From: Salinispirillum sp049115955
Lineage (GTDB): Bacteria; Pseudomonadota; Gammaproteobacteria; Pseudomonadales; Natronospirillaceae
Length of the DNA stretch: 64,000 bases
Assembly: GCA_049115955.1 (NCBI GenBank)
Contig: JAGDZJ010000029.1
Span: forward strand, 17,665-81,664
Direction: 5' to 3'
Every line of letters starts with the position of its first letter. Position 1 is the first letter of the stretch. The notes under the pieces are model-generated. The model ran no database searches. It was not told the origin of the DNA and saw only the letters and a list, made by a program, of their open reading frames with translations. Both the position numbers and the translations under genes were made by a program. Shown here in pieces: positions 24,026 through 32,436 of this stretch.

Positions 24026-25732
24026 ATGAAAGATGTCCTCAAGATATTGATCGCCGAGGATAATGAAACGGATCGACTGATTCTCTCACGGATTATCAGT
24101 CGCGATGGTCATGCAGTAACGCTGGCTGTGAATGGTGCGCAAGCAGTAGAACTGTATGATCGCGGTCGACACGACATCGTACTGTTGGATGCGCTCATGC
24201 CAGTTCAAGACGGTTTCGAGGCCGCGCGGGCTATTCGTGAACTCGCGGGCGAAGAACTGGTCCCTATTATCTTCCTGACCTCTCTGCAAGACGTAGACTC
24301 TTTGACTCGTTGCCTGGAGTCGGGTGGTGATGATTTTCTGTCCAAGCCCTACAACAGCTTAATTCTTAAAGCCAAAATCAAAGCTTTCGGGCGGATGCGG
24401 AGTATGCACGCCGCTTTGCGTGACAACCATCGTCAGCTTTTGTTAGAACAGTCGGTCGCTAAGAATGTATTCGATAACGTGACTTATTCAGGCAGTTTAG
24501 CGGCCAGCAATATTCGCTATTCGTTGTCACCCATCGCCATGTTCAACGGCGATACGGTATTGGCGCAGCATCGTCCCGATGGCGGACTGCATGTGTTTTT
24601 GGGCGATTTTACGGGACATGGTTTGCCTGCTGCGATTGGTGCAATGCCGATTGCGGACACTTTCTATGGCATGACATCGAAAGGCTTTGAGCTGGAAGAA
24701 ATCGTCCGTGAGATGAACAACAAGCTCTGTAAAATACTGCCTACCGGTATTTTCTGTTGTGGCGCTGCTGTACATATCGATATGGCAGAGAAAACCGCGC
24801 GACTATGGCTGGGTGGCGTGCCTGACTGCTATCTGTACTACGCGTCGTCGAATCAGATACTGCCTTTTGGTTCGAGCAATATTCCACTGGGTATTACGAC
24901 GGGGCGAAAATTCACGGTAATGACCGATGAGTTTTCAATGCAGAACGGGGACCGCCTGTTTCTCTGGTCGGATGGCATTATCGAGGCCGAAAATGAAGCC
25001 CAAGAGATGTTCGGTGAGGAACGATTGCGCAATGTGTTTCAACAAGCCGCAGCCCCAGAACGTATTTACCCCGATTTGTTAGCGGCCGTGGACGACTTTA
25101 TCGGTGTCGGTGAGCGCAGCGACGACATCACGCTGGTCGAAGTAACCATGTCTGATCCCGTAGTAGCAGACCTGGAATACCTTGATGAAGCCGCCGAGCG
25201 GGTGCCGCCCGCCCTGGACTGGGAGGTCAGCTTCATCTTCTCTACCATTACCTTGAAAAATCACAACCCAATGCCGTTGGTTATGCATGTGCTGAGTGAA
25301 ACTGAAGGCTTAAAGCCCTACATCAGCCAGCTCTACACCCTGATTGCTGAACTGTATTCCAACGCGTTGGAACACGGTGTGCTGCAATTGGACAGTGGGC
25401 TGAAAAAGACGGGCTCGGGGTTTGGGCGTTATTATCAAGAACGTCAGGATCGGTTAGAGCAGCTAGAGAAAGGTGAAGTGCGGCTATTAATGCGCCAGAT
25501 ACCACTGGGTCGAGGCGGACGTATTACAATTCGCGTGGAGGACTCAGGAAATGGTTTTAATCATCTGGGGCGTGTGTATGATGAAAGTACGGATTTAAAT
25601 TACAGTGGCCGTGGTCTGAATTTATTGCGCAAACTCTGCACTCGAGTGGAGTACCTTGGTTGTGGCAATCAGGTCGAAGTCGATTTCGAATGGCCGCGTA
25701 GACGTTTGGGTGAGGTAGGTAATGGGCAATGA
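24026..25732 (+). CDS. Response regulator / PP2C phosphatase / anti-sigma-type kinase (HsbR-like)
   Basis: 568 aa in three parts. The receiver (residues 1-125) has IAEDNETDR, phospho-acceptor Asp in IVLLDALMPVQDG and Lys in LSKPY. The PP2C/SpoIIE phosphatase (about 150-380) has GDFTGHGLPAAIG, LWSDGIIEAE and SDDITLVEV. The GHKL kinase domain (about 410-560) has ELYSNALEHG (N box), VEDSGNGF (G1) and SGRGLNLL (G2). Such proteins phosphorylate and dephosphorylate a STAS partner, here encoded just upstream. The C-terminus overlaps the Hpt gene by 11 bp. Insertion inside the flagellar cluster argues that it tunes flagellar gene expression or a switch to sessile growth. Confidence 0.92.
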   Translation: MKDVLKILIAEDNETDRLILSRIISRDGHAVTLAVNGAQAVELYDRGRHDIVLLDALMPVQDGFEAARAIRELAGEELVPIIFLTSLQDVDSLTRCLESGGDDFLSKPYNSLILKAKIKAFGRMRSMHAALRDNHRQLLLEQSVAKNVFDNVTYSGSLAASNIRYSLSPIAMFNGDTVLAQHRPDGGLHVFLGDFTGHGLPAAIGAMPIADTFYGMTSKGFELEEIVREMNNKLCKILPTGIFCCGAAVHIDMAEKTARLWLGGVPDCYLYYASSNQILPFGSSNIPLGITTGRKFTVMTDEFSMQNGDRLFLWSDGIIEAENEAQEMFGEERLRNVFQQAAAPERIYPDLLAAVDDFIGVGERSDDITLVEVTMSDPVVADLEYLDEAAERVPPALDWEVSFIFSTITLKNHNPMPLVMHVLSETEGLKPYISQLYTLIAELYSNALEHGVLQLDSGLKKTGSGFGRYYQERQDRLEQLEKGEVRLLMRQIPLGRGGRITIRVEDSGNGFNHLGRVYDESTDLNYSGRGLNLLRKLCTRVEYLGCGNQVEVDFEWPRRRLGEVGNGQ

Positions 25733-26063
25733 AAGTCTGGATCTTCGTGCGCTTTCTGAGCTGCAGGATATCATGGAGGAAGATTTCGTGTTGCTGATTG
25801 AAACCTTTATCAGTGACGCAGATGAGCGTATGAAAGACATTATCGGTGCTGTTGGCGATTGGCCAAAATTGCGTCGCGCCGCCCACGCCTTTAAAGGCAG
25901 TTCCTCCAACGTAGGGGCGATTAGGCTGGCGAGTTTGTGTAGAGCACTCGAACACCACGCTGTCGAAATACAAGAAGATGCCGGCGTGGAGGAACAAGTT
26001 GAACAAATAAAGTCGGAAAAGGATTCAGTCGCACAGGCTTTGACTGAACGTTACCTGTCTTAA
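25722..26063 (+). CDS. Hpt-domain phosphotransfer protein
   Basis: A 113-aa four-helix Hpt domain. The phospho-accepting His is in RRAAHAFKGSSSNVGA, the standard motif. The start overlaps the preceding response-regulator gene by 11 bp, with GAGG upstream. It probably donates phosphate to that receiver, as HptB does to HsbR in Pseudomonas aeruginosa. The hybrid histidine kinases that would load it are not in this window. STAS, HsbR-like and Hpt together form a complete downstream arm of an HptB-type pathway. Confidence 0.92.
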   Translation: MGNESLDLRALSELQDIMEEDFVLLIETFISDADERMKDIIGAVGDWPKLRRAAHAFKGSSSNVGAIRLASLCRALEHHAVEIQEDAGVEEQVEQIKSEKDSVAQALTERYLS

Positions 26064-26070
26064 TGTTAGC

Positions 26071-26085
26071 GGCGTAAAAAACGCC
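26071..26085 (+). terminator. Small hairpin after the Hpt gene
   Basis: GGCGT-AAAAA-ACGCC, 7 nt after the Hpt stop codon and 24 nt before the fliK sigma-54 promoter. There is no T run; a weak terminator at best. Confidence 0.35.
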
Positions 26086-26108
26086 CGGCAATGCTTAAAT
26101 TTCCATTC

Positions 26109-26124
26109 TGGCGTACTTTTTGCT
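26109..26124 (+). promoter_or_regulatory. Sigma-54 promoter of the fliK operon
   Basis: TGGCGTACTTTTTGCT matches TGGC-N7-TTGCW with the correct 10 nt between GG and GC, 36 bp before the fliK ATG. Confidence 0.82.
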
Positions 26125-26159
26125 CTGGTTAGTGTGAAACCACAGATGCGGTATTGGGT

Positions 26160-27914
26160 ATGCTGGATAACATTATTTCGATTACTACAAGAAACGACTC
26201 TGGAACACGTGCATCCAGTGTTGCGCCCGTTCGTGAGTCGCCGCCAGCGGCGCCGGAAGATCGGGGCTTTAGTCGTCATTATAAATCAGCCCAAGCTGAG
26301 GTTCAGAGCCAATCATCGCAGCCAGTAGAGCCGCAGCGCCCGTCTAAGCGAACGTCCGACGTTATGGAAAGCGGCAAAAATATACCTTCCGCCCATGCCC
26401 CCGCTCAGCCTGCAACAGGAAAGAAGTTGCCGCCTGATTCGCGTGATGCGGAGATTGTGAACGATCAGACGGTCGAGCAGATATCGGAAGATGCAGATGC
26501 AGCCGATGTGCTGGCGGGTGTACAAATATCTATTGAGGTTGTGCAAGAATCAGAAACGCCGGTTGATACACCTCTGAACAACCTTGAACTATCGGAAGAA
26601 GGCGAAGAGGCTTTGCTGTCAGTGTTGACGGAGATGTTTCCTGGTGTTGAAGGCATGCCTGAAAGTATTCTGGACGCTTTGCGCAATGGCGGCTTCGCTC
26701 GGTTGCGTGAGTTGGTCTTGGCTGACATTGAACGCCAATCCGGGTTGGACAGTGGCGCCGAAGTGAGTCTTGATGGTGGCGCGCTTGGTATGCCGGAGGA
26801 CGTTGAAGGTGATGTCGAAGGGGCTGCTCTGTCGGCCTTATTGGCGGCATTGGATACCTTTGCTGCTGAACAAGGGCTAGACGAAACAACGACAGCGGCA
26901 AACGCTAGTGACGAAGTATCGACAGATACGGGTGTTTGGAACACTGTTGCCGACGATCAACGCACTCTGTTGACGCAATGGGTTACCAAGTTAATAGGCG
27001 ATCCGAGTGAAGTAGTCAGTGGTCAAAGCAGTGACATCGACAGCGACGGCGTGGATCTGGCAGAGGAATCAGGAAAGCCGAATGCGCTAGCTGAGCTGCT
27101 AGAGGCTGATCAAATCTCAGATGTGGATACCGTGATTGACGTAGACAACGATCGGGCAACTTCACCTACTACAGAATCGACGCCAGAAGAGTCGGGCGAG
27201 ACGGAAGAACAAGTGCCGTCGGCTTTGAATGCGTTGGCATCCAGCGCCAATGAAGGTTCGGATGAGCCGGGAGAAGAGGGGTTGGTTGCACGTAAACCGG
27301 GCAGTGAATCATCTTCTCCGAATACGACGAATAGCTCTAACACCGCTTCTACCAACAGCGCCGCTAATAACGCAACTGCCAATACGCTGGTTACGGATGA
27401 GACTACACTCGTGCGTCAGCCAATGGAAGCAGCAGCGGTGCGGGAGAGTGTGGCTCGGCAAGATACAGAAGCCTTGATTAAGCAGCACTTGGAGCGCGAG
27501 TTGCCGGTACGTAATAGTGCAACAGAAGTCACACAGCGACTGACTGAGCGTTTAGTGATGATGGTCAGCCGTGACATTCAGACTGCGACCATTCGCCTAG
27601 ATCCGCCAGACTTGGGTAAGTTGGACATTCGAATTACCACGACCAACGAGCAAGTACAGGTGCAAGTCGTGACGCATCAACCTGTGGTGCGAGATCTGCT
27701 GGAGCAGCACGCTCATCGTTTGCGTGAAATGTTAGAGCAGCAAGGTTTCGCCAAAGTGGATGTCAATGTGTCGGACCAGTCGCAGCAGGATAGAGAGCGC
27801 GCCTCTAAAGAGAGCGGCTCAGGTGGATCGAGTGACCAAGGCGAAGACGGAGAAAACATTGTTGTCGCAGATAATGTGCGTCGAAGCGTGGGATTGGTAG
27901 ATCATTATGTATAA
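26160..27914 (+). CDS. fliK: FliK, hook-length control protein
   Basis: 584 aa. The N-terminal three quarters are acidic, low-conservation sequence (Glu/Asp/Ser/Asn-rich), the ruler part typical of FliK. The conserved Flg_hook domain is near residues 455-550 (RLVMMVSRDIQTATIRLDPP, DLGKLDIRI, and QHAHRLREMLEQQGFAKVDV). FliK switches export specificity by contacting FlhB, encoded downstream. The ATG at 26160 is taken; a TTG two codons upstream is also possible and neither has a good Shine-Dalgarno. A sigma-54 promoter lies just upstream, so fliK-fliR is probably one operon. Confidence 0.93.
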   Translation: MLDNIISITTRNDSGTRASSVAPVRESPPAAPEDRGFSRHYKSAQAEVQSQSSQPVEPQRPSKRTSDVMESGKNIPSAHAPAQPATGKKLPPDSRDAEIVNDQTVEQISEDADAADVLAGVQISIEVVQESETPVDTPLNNLELSEEGEEALLSVLTEMFPGVEGMPESILDALRNGGFARLRELVLADIERQSGLDSGAEVSLDGGALGMPEDVEGDVEGAALSALLAALDTFAAEQGLDETTTAANASDEVSTDTGVWNTVADDQRTLLTQWVTKLIGDPSEVVSGQSSDIDSDGVDLAEESGKPNALAELLEADQISDVDTVIDVDNDRATSPTTESTPEESGETEEQVPSALNALASSANEGSDEPGEEGLVARKPGSESSSPNTTNSSNTASTNSAANNATANTLVTDETTLVRQPMEAAAVRESVARQDTEALIKQHLERELPVRNSATEVTQRLTERLVMMVSRDIQTATIRLDPPDLGKLDIRITTTNEQVQVQVVTHQPVVRDLLEQHAHRLREMLEQQGFAKVDVNVSDQSQQDRERASKESGSGGSSDQGEDGENIVVADNVRRSVGLVDHYV

Positions 27915-27950
27915 TGCAAAGATCGGCCAAACATTTAGACGAGGCATGAA

Positions 27951-28460
27951 ATGACCGAACAAAATAATGACATGGTCGAAGACGACGGCGCAGGCAAGCG
28001 TAGGCTGCTTAAGATTCTGTTGATGATCATGGGTCTGCTGCTGGTAATTGGCTTGTCCGTTGGGTTGACGTTGTTCCTGACCCGTGGCTGGACCAATCAG
28101 CCTATGGATGCTCAGTTGATGGGCCTTGAAGCGGTGCGCGGCGAAGCGCACTACATGGCTTTAACACCGGAGTTCATTGTTACTTATGAAGTGAACAGTC
28201 GGCAGCGCTTCCTGAAAGCAGATATTGCGATTAGAACACGCAACCAGCAAGCGCTGGATATTTTAACCCAGCACATGCCGCTGGTGCGCAATAACATTAT
28301 TCAAACGCTCAGCGAACGCCAATTTGGTGATTTGCAAACGGATGAGGGGCGAGAGGATCTTGTACAGAGTATTACTGAGTCTGTACAAGGCGTCATGGAA
28401 AGTTTGACCGGACAACCTGGCATTGAGTCGGTGTTGTTTACCAATTACGTGATCCAGTAA
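27951..28460 (+). CDS. fliL: FliL, stator-associated basal-body protein
   Basis: 169 aa. A short basic cytosolic end is followed by one membrane helix (about residues 20-42, LLKILLMIMGLLLVIGLSVG). The periplasmic stomatin-like domain ends QPGIESVLFTNYVIQ, the conserved FliL terminus. It stabilises stators and supports torque at high load. It lies 10 bp before fliM, in the standard order. Confidence 0.96.
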   Translation: MTEQNNDMVEDDGAGKRRLLKILLMIMGLLLVIGLSVGLTLFLTRGWTNQPMDAQLMGLEAVRGEAHYMALTPEFIVTYEVNSRQRFLKADIAIRTRNQQALDILTQHMPLVRNNIIQTLSERQFGDLQTDEGREDLVQSITESVQGVMESLTGQPGIESVLFTNYVIQ

Positions 28461-28470
28461 AGGCACGACT

Positions 28471-29568
28471 ATGCAGGACTTACTGTCACAAGACGAGATT
28501 GATGCGCTCTTACACGGTATCGACGACGGTGCTGTAGAAGAGGACGGCGCGGTTGATCCCGATGGTGTGCGTCCCTACGACATAACCAGTCAGGACCGTA
28601 TCGTTCGTGGGCGTATGCCGACGCTCGAAATGATCAATGAACGCTTTGCGCGCTACACACGCATCAGCATGTTCAATTTCTTGCGGCGTAGCGCCGATGT
28701 AGCGTCTGGTGGTATTCAGATTCTCAAGTTCGGTGAGTACATACATACCCTGTACGTACCGACCAGTCTTAACCTGGTAAAAGTGAGACCGTTGCGCGGT
28801 ACGGCACTCTTTATTTTGGACGCCAAACTGGTTTTTAAACTGGTCGACAACTTTTTTGGTGGCGATGGTCGTCACGCCAAAATCGAAGGACGTGAATTCA
28901 CGCCGACCGAAATTCGAGTTGTACAGATGGTGCTCTCTCAAGTGTTTTCCGATATGAAGGAAGCTTGGGGCGCTGTAATGGGGGTAGACTTTGAGTACGT
29001 ATCGTCGGAAGTGAATCCGGCAATGGCCAACATCGTCAGCCCTAGCGAAGTAGTGGTGGTGAGTACGTTCCATGTTGAACTCGACGGCGGCGGCGGCGAC
29101 TTACACGTCACGCTACCGTATTCCATGATTGAACCCGTGCGCGAGATTCTCGATGCCGGGGTGCAAAGTGACGTCGACGAAATTGACGAGCGTTGGGTAC
29201 AGTCTTTGCAGCGTGACATCATGGACGCCAAAATCACCATTACGGCACGCGTGGCGCAGCGAGAAATTTCGTTAAAGCATCTTGTGGATATTAAGCCGGG
29301 TGACATCATCCCTATTGAGATGCCTGAATCGACGATCATGTCCGCCAACGGCGTGCCCATCTTTGAAACGCAGTTGGGGCAGTCGCGTGATCAACTGGCG
29401 CTGAAGATCAAGCGTCCTTTGGAGCGCGAACGTCGAGAAGAAACCGACATTGCTTCAGTGGTGCTGGCTAACCGTCGGGCATTGCAACAGGCGCGCCGTG
29501 AGGCGGAAGAGGCTGCAGAGCAAAAGAAAATAGAAGAACAACAGAAACGAATGGGGCGGCGTCGATAA
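28471..29568 (+). CDS. fliM: FliM, motor switch protein
   Basis: 365 aa. The N-terminal CheY~P-binding peptide LLSQDEIDALLHG is present. The middle CheC-like domain carries the GGDGRHAKIEGREFT segment (the GGXG-type FliG contact). The C-terminal SpoA domain pairs with FliN (IKPGDIIPIEMPE). The tail after about residue 325 is charged, Arg/Glu/Gln-rich and coiled-coil-like. The CheY that binds the N-terminal peptide is encoded at 39243-39635. Confidence 0.98.
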   Translation: MQDLLSQDEIDALLHGIDDGAVEEDGAVDPDGVRPYDITSQDRIVRGRMPTLEMINERFARYTRISMFNFLRRSADVASGGIQILKFGEYIHTLYVPTSLNLVKVRPLRGTALFILDAKLVFKLVDNFFGGDGRHAKIEGREFTPTEIRVVQMVLSQVFSDMKEAWGAVMGVDFEYVSSEVNPAMANIVSPSEVVVVSTFHVELDGGGGDLHVTLPYSMIEPVREILDAGVQSDVDEIDERWVQSLQRDIMDAKITITARVAQREISLKHLVDIKPGDIIPIEMPESTIMSANGVPIFETQLGQSRDQLALKIKRPLERERREETDIASVVLANRRALQQARREAEEAAEQKKIEEQQKRMGRRR

Positions 29569-29576
29569 GCGTCGCT

Positions 29577-29637
29577 CGGTTCGAGAACCGGATAAGAAAG
29601 GGCACATTTAAGAACCCAGTAGGTTTTAAGTGTACCC
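29577..29637 (+). repeat. Two hairpins in the fliM-fliN gap
   Basis: CGGTTC/GAACCG (29577-29582 and 29585-29590) is followed by a longer imperfect stem, 29600-29616 with 29622-29637, loop CAGTA. fliM and fliN are usually adjacent or overlapping; here 105 bp separate them and nearly all of it can fold. Possible roles are mRNA processing or partial attenuation to adjust FliN dosage. Confidence 0.6.
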
Positions 29638-29673
29638 ACAACGTCCCTTTGAGGGCATTAGAGGAGAATACTC

Positions 29674-30159
29674 ATGGCTGACGAAAATTTGCCACCTGAA
29701 GATAACGAAGAAGGCATCGATGCCGATCAGTTGGCCAACGAAGTCGCGGCTGAAAGCGGTGATGACGGGCTGGCGGACGAATGGGCTGCTGCCATGAGTG
29801 AGTCCGGCGACGATGTGGCGAGTGATGAGGAAGAAGAAAGTGCTGCACGAGCGCCACTCGAAGAATTGATGGACGAATCCAAGGGGCCAGGGCAATCCTC
29901 GCCAGACTTGGACGTGATTCTGGATATACCGGTGTCTATCGCTATGGAAGTGGGGCGTACAGATATTCCAATCCGTAACCTGCTGCAGTTGAACCAAGGG
30001 TCAGTTATCGAGCTGGATCGCTTAGCCGGTGAGCCGCTGGACGTGCTGGTTAACGGCACCTTGATCGCCCATGGTGAGGTCGTCATGGTGAATGAGAAGT
30101 TCGGCATTCGTTTGACGGACGTTGTCAGTCAACAAGAACGGATTACCCGGTTGCGCTGA
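29674..30159 (+). CDS. fliN: FliN, motor switch C-ring protein
   Basis: 161 aa. Residues 1-80 are an acidic leader (DENLPPEDNEEGIDADQLANE...). The SpoA domain follows from about residue 85 (LDVILDIPVSIAMEVGRTDI, then LNQGSVIELDRLAGEPLDVLVNGTLIAHGEVVMVNEKFGIRLTDV). The acidic leader is common in Pseudomonas-type FliN. A GAGGAG Shine-Dalgarno lies about 8 nt upstream. Stop and fliO start overlap (TGATG). Confidence 0.97.
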   Translation: MADENLPPEDNEEGIDADQLANEVAAESGDDGLADEWAAAMSESGDDVASDEEEESAARAPLEELMDESKGPGQSSPDLDVILDIPVSIAMEVGRTDIPIRNLLQLNQGSVIELDRLAGEPLDVLVNGTLIAHGEVVMVNEKFGIRLTDVVSQQERITRLR

Positions 30160-30608
30160 TGATCACTAAAATGCGCGCTATAAGCTTTTTGCTGAGCGGC
30201 ACCTTGATGGTGCCGTTGGCGCTTGGTTCACCACAAGAGCAGGTAGTACCGGCGGTGGGAGTGAGCGAAATCACCACCGTCATTCTTGGGTTGATCTTTG
30301 TTATAGGTATTATATTTGCATGCGCTTGGTTTATGCGTCGAATTAATGGCGGTACCGCGGTCAATGGCCGCGCAATTAAAGTACTGGCAGTGACGCCTCT
30401 GGGTGCAAAAGAAAAACTGGTTCTGGTTGGAATAGGGAAACAGCAGTTGTTGCTTGGCATTACGCCACAGCAAATAACAACGCTGCATGAATTGACAGAG
30501 CCGCTTGACCTTCAATCGCACCCGGAAGGCAGTCCATTTGCCCGACAGTTGGGAGCGTTGATAGGTGGTAAAGGTTCAAATAAGCAAACGGGCTCTCAAG
30601 CGGAATAG
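30159..30608 (+). CDS. fliO: FliO, export-gate assembly protein
   Basis: 149 aa with a hydrophobic N-terminal segment, a membrane helix (about residues 40-65, VSEITTVILGLIFVIGIIFACAW) and a small cytosolic domain (IKVLAVTPLGAKEKLVLVGIGKQQLLLGITPQQITTLHEL) typical of FliO. It helps the FliP ring assemble. The 3' end overlaps fliP by 44 bp if the GTG start of fliP is correct. Confidence 0.94.
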   Translation: MITKMRAISFLLSGTLMVPLALGSPQEQVVPAVGVSEITTVILGLIFVIGIIFACAWFMRRINGGTAVNGRAIKVLAVTPLGAKEKLVLVGIGKQQLLLGITPQQITTLHELTEPLDLQSHPEGSPFARQLGALIGGKGSNKQTGSQAE

Positions 30609-31362
30609 CCTTTGGCTGCTCGGTGCACTCTTCCTTTTGTTACCGATATTAGCGGGTGCTGCCCCGTCTGGTGGTGTCGGTGTCCCCGCCTTGACATACA
30701 CCACAGACAACGCGGGTAACGGCCAATATACCGTTACTATTCAAATATTAGCGATCATGACGGCGCTGGCGTTTATTCCGTCAGCGGTCATCATGATGAC
30801 GTCGTTTACTCGTATCATCGTGGTGCTGGCTATCTTGCGCCAAGCCATGGGGCTGCAGCAAACACCGTCAAATCAAGTGCTGATCGGCATGACGTTATTT
30901 CTGACGTTTTTTATCATGTATCCGATCCTGCAAGACATTAACACCCGCGCTATTCAGCCCTACATCACTGAAGAAATAACCCCTTTGGAAGCATTGGAGG
31001 TCGCACGCGGTCCGATTCATGCGTTTATGCTCGGGCAAACGCGACAGAATGACCTAGCGATGTTTTCTCGGCTGTCACAACAACAGACGGGTGACGACAT
31101 CGGTACTGGTGAAGACATTCCATTGACGGTCTTGATCCCGGCTTTTGTAACCAGTGAGCTTAAAACGGCGTTTCAAATCGGCTTCCTTCTGTTTATTCCT
31201 TTTCTGATCATCGACCTTGTGGTGGCCAGTGTGTTGATGGCCATGGGTATGATGATGCTATCGCCGCTCATTATATCCCTGCCATTCAAAATCATGATGT
31301 TCGTGCTGGTGGACGGCTGGGCGCTGGTCATGGGGTCTATGGCTGCGAGCTTTGGTGTTTAG
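30565..31362 (+). CDS. fliP: FliP, type III export gate protein
   Basis: 265 aa. An N-terminal signal sequence (LWLLGALFLLLPILAGAA) is followed by the FliP core: FIPSAVIMMTSFTRIIVVLAILRQAMG, QTPSNQVLIGMTLFLTFF and VLIPAFVTSELKTAFQIGF, ending in LVDGWALVMGSM. The reading frame opens with GTG at 30565, preceded by GGGAG, inside fliO. No ATG is available near the signal peptide. FliP pentamers with FliQ and FliR form the export gate. Confidence 0.97.
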   Translation: MVKVQISKRALKRNSLWLLGALFLLLPILAGAAPSGGVGVPALTYTTDNAGNGQYTVTIQILAIMTALAFIPSAVIMMTSFTRIIVVLAILRQAMGLQQTPSNQVLIGMTLFLTFFIMYPILQDINTRAIQPYITEEITPLEALEVARGPIHAFMLGQTRQNDLAMFSRLSQQQTGDDIGTGEDIPLTVLIPAFVTSELKTAFQIGFLLFIPFLIIDLVVASVLMAMGMMMLSPLIISLPFKIMMFVLVDGWALVMGSMAASFGV

Positions 31363-31377
31363 AATGGGAGAGCGCAT

Positions 31378-31647
31378 ATGAGTGCGATGTTCATTGGTGA
31401 TCTGTTCCGCGAGGCGCTGTTTATCGTCTTCCTGTGTGTGGCTGTACTGATTGTACCTTCACTTTTGGTGGGGTTGGTTGTGGCGACATTCCAAGCAGCC
31501 ACTCAGATTAACGAGCAGACCTTGTCCTTTTTGCCACGCTTGTTGGTAACCATTCTAACCTTGATTATCACCGGCCCGTGGTTGGTCGCTAAGGTGGTGG
31601 ATTTTGCAGAACGCATCTATCTCGACTTGCCCTTCTTGATGATTTAG
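31378..31647 (+). CDS. fliQ: FliQ, type III export gate protein
   Basis: 89 aa with two membrane helices and the conserved centre LLVGLVVATFQAATQINEQTLSFLPRL. FliQ wraps the FliP-FliR gate. GGGAGAG precedes the ATG. Normal length and order. Confidence 0.98.
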   Translation: MSAMFIGDLFREALFIVFLCVAVLIVPSLLVGLVVATFQAATQINEQTLSFLPRLLVTILTLIITGPWLVAKVVDFAERIYLDLPFLMI

Positions 31648-31656
31648 GGCGCGAGA

Positions 31657-32436
31657 ATGGAAATCACTGATGCACAGATCTCTAGTTGGGTTACACATTA
31701 CTTGTGGCCACTGTTCCGGTTTTTAGGCTTTTTTGCTGTTGTGCCTATCTTCGGCGCCCAGACCGTGTCCATGCGGATTCGGTTGTCACTGGCTTTCGTT
31801 TGCACCATCGCATTAGTGCCTGTTTTACCTGATATGCCAGATATAGAAGCGGTTTCTCTGACCAACTTCATTGTTATTTTTCAGCAAATGGCGATTGGTG
31901 TCGCATTGGGGTTTTTGGTGCTGATGATGTGGCAGATATTTGTCATCGCTGGTCAAACGATTGCCATGCAAATGGGCCTGGGTTTCGCGTCCATGATGGA
32001 CCCGTCTAACGGCGTGACGGTTGCCGTTTTGTCGCAATGGTACATTGTATTGGTGACGTTAATTTTTCTCGCGGTGGACGGGCACTTGGTCGTGTTAGAG
32101 GTGTTGATTGACTCTTTCTACACCATGCCCATAGGCACCGCAGGCTTAACGCAAGGCAGTTTGATGGACATCGTTATGATGGGTACTTGGATGTTTGCAG
32201 CAGCCTTTGTCATGGCTTTGCCTGCAATTACCGCACTGCTCATCGTGAACTTGGCGTTTGGCGTTATGACGCGCTCTGCGCCGCAGTTGAATATCTTCGC
32301 CTTGGGTTTTCCTATCACCATGCTGATGGGAATATTTATTGTTTGGGCCTCCTTTACTGGGGTGTTCAGTTTGGTGACCGAGCTGGTGCTGGATGTAGTA
32401 CCCGCTATGCGACGACTGGAGGTGACCGGTGGCTGA
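31657..32436 (+). CDS. fliR: FliR, type III export gate protein
   Basis: 259 aa, multi-spanning. Recognisable segments are FFAVVPIFGAQTVSMRIRLSLA, MQMGLGFASMMDPSNGVTVAVL and ITALLIVNLAFGVMTRSAPQLNIFALGFP, all FliR family hallmarks. The 3' end overlaps flhB by 8 bp. Confidence 0.98.
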   Translation: MEITDAQISSWVTHYLWPLFRFLGFFAVVPIFGAQTVSMRIRLSLAFVCTIALVPVLPDMPDIEAVSLTNFIVIFQQMAIGVALGFLVLMMWQIFVIAGQTIAMQMGLGFASMMDPSNGVTVAVLSQWYIVLVTLIFLAVDGHLVVLEVLIDSFYTMPIGTAGLTQGSLMDIVMMGTWMFAAAFVMALPAITALLIVNLAFGVMTRSAPQLNIFALGFPITMLMGIFIVWASFTGVFSLVTELVLDVVPAMRRLEVTGG

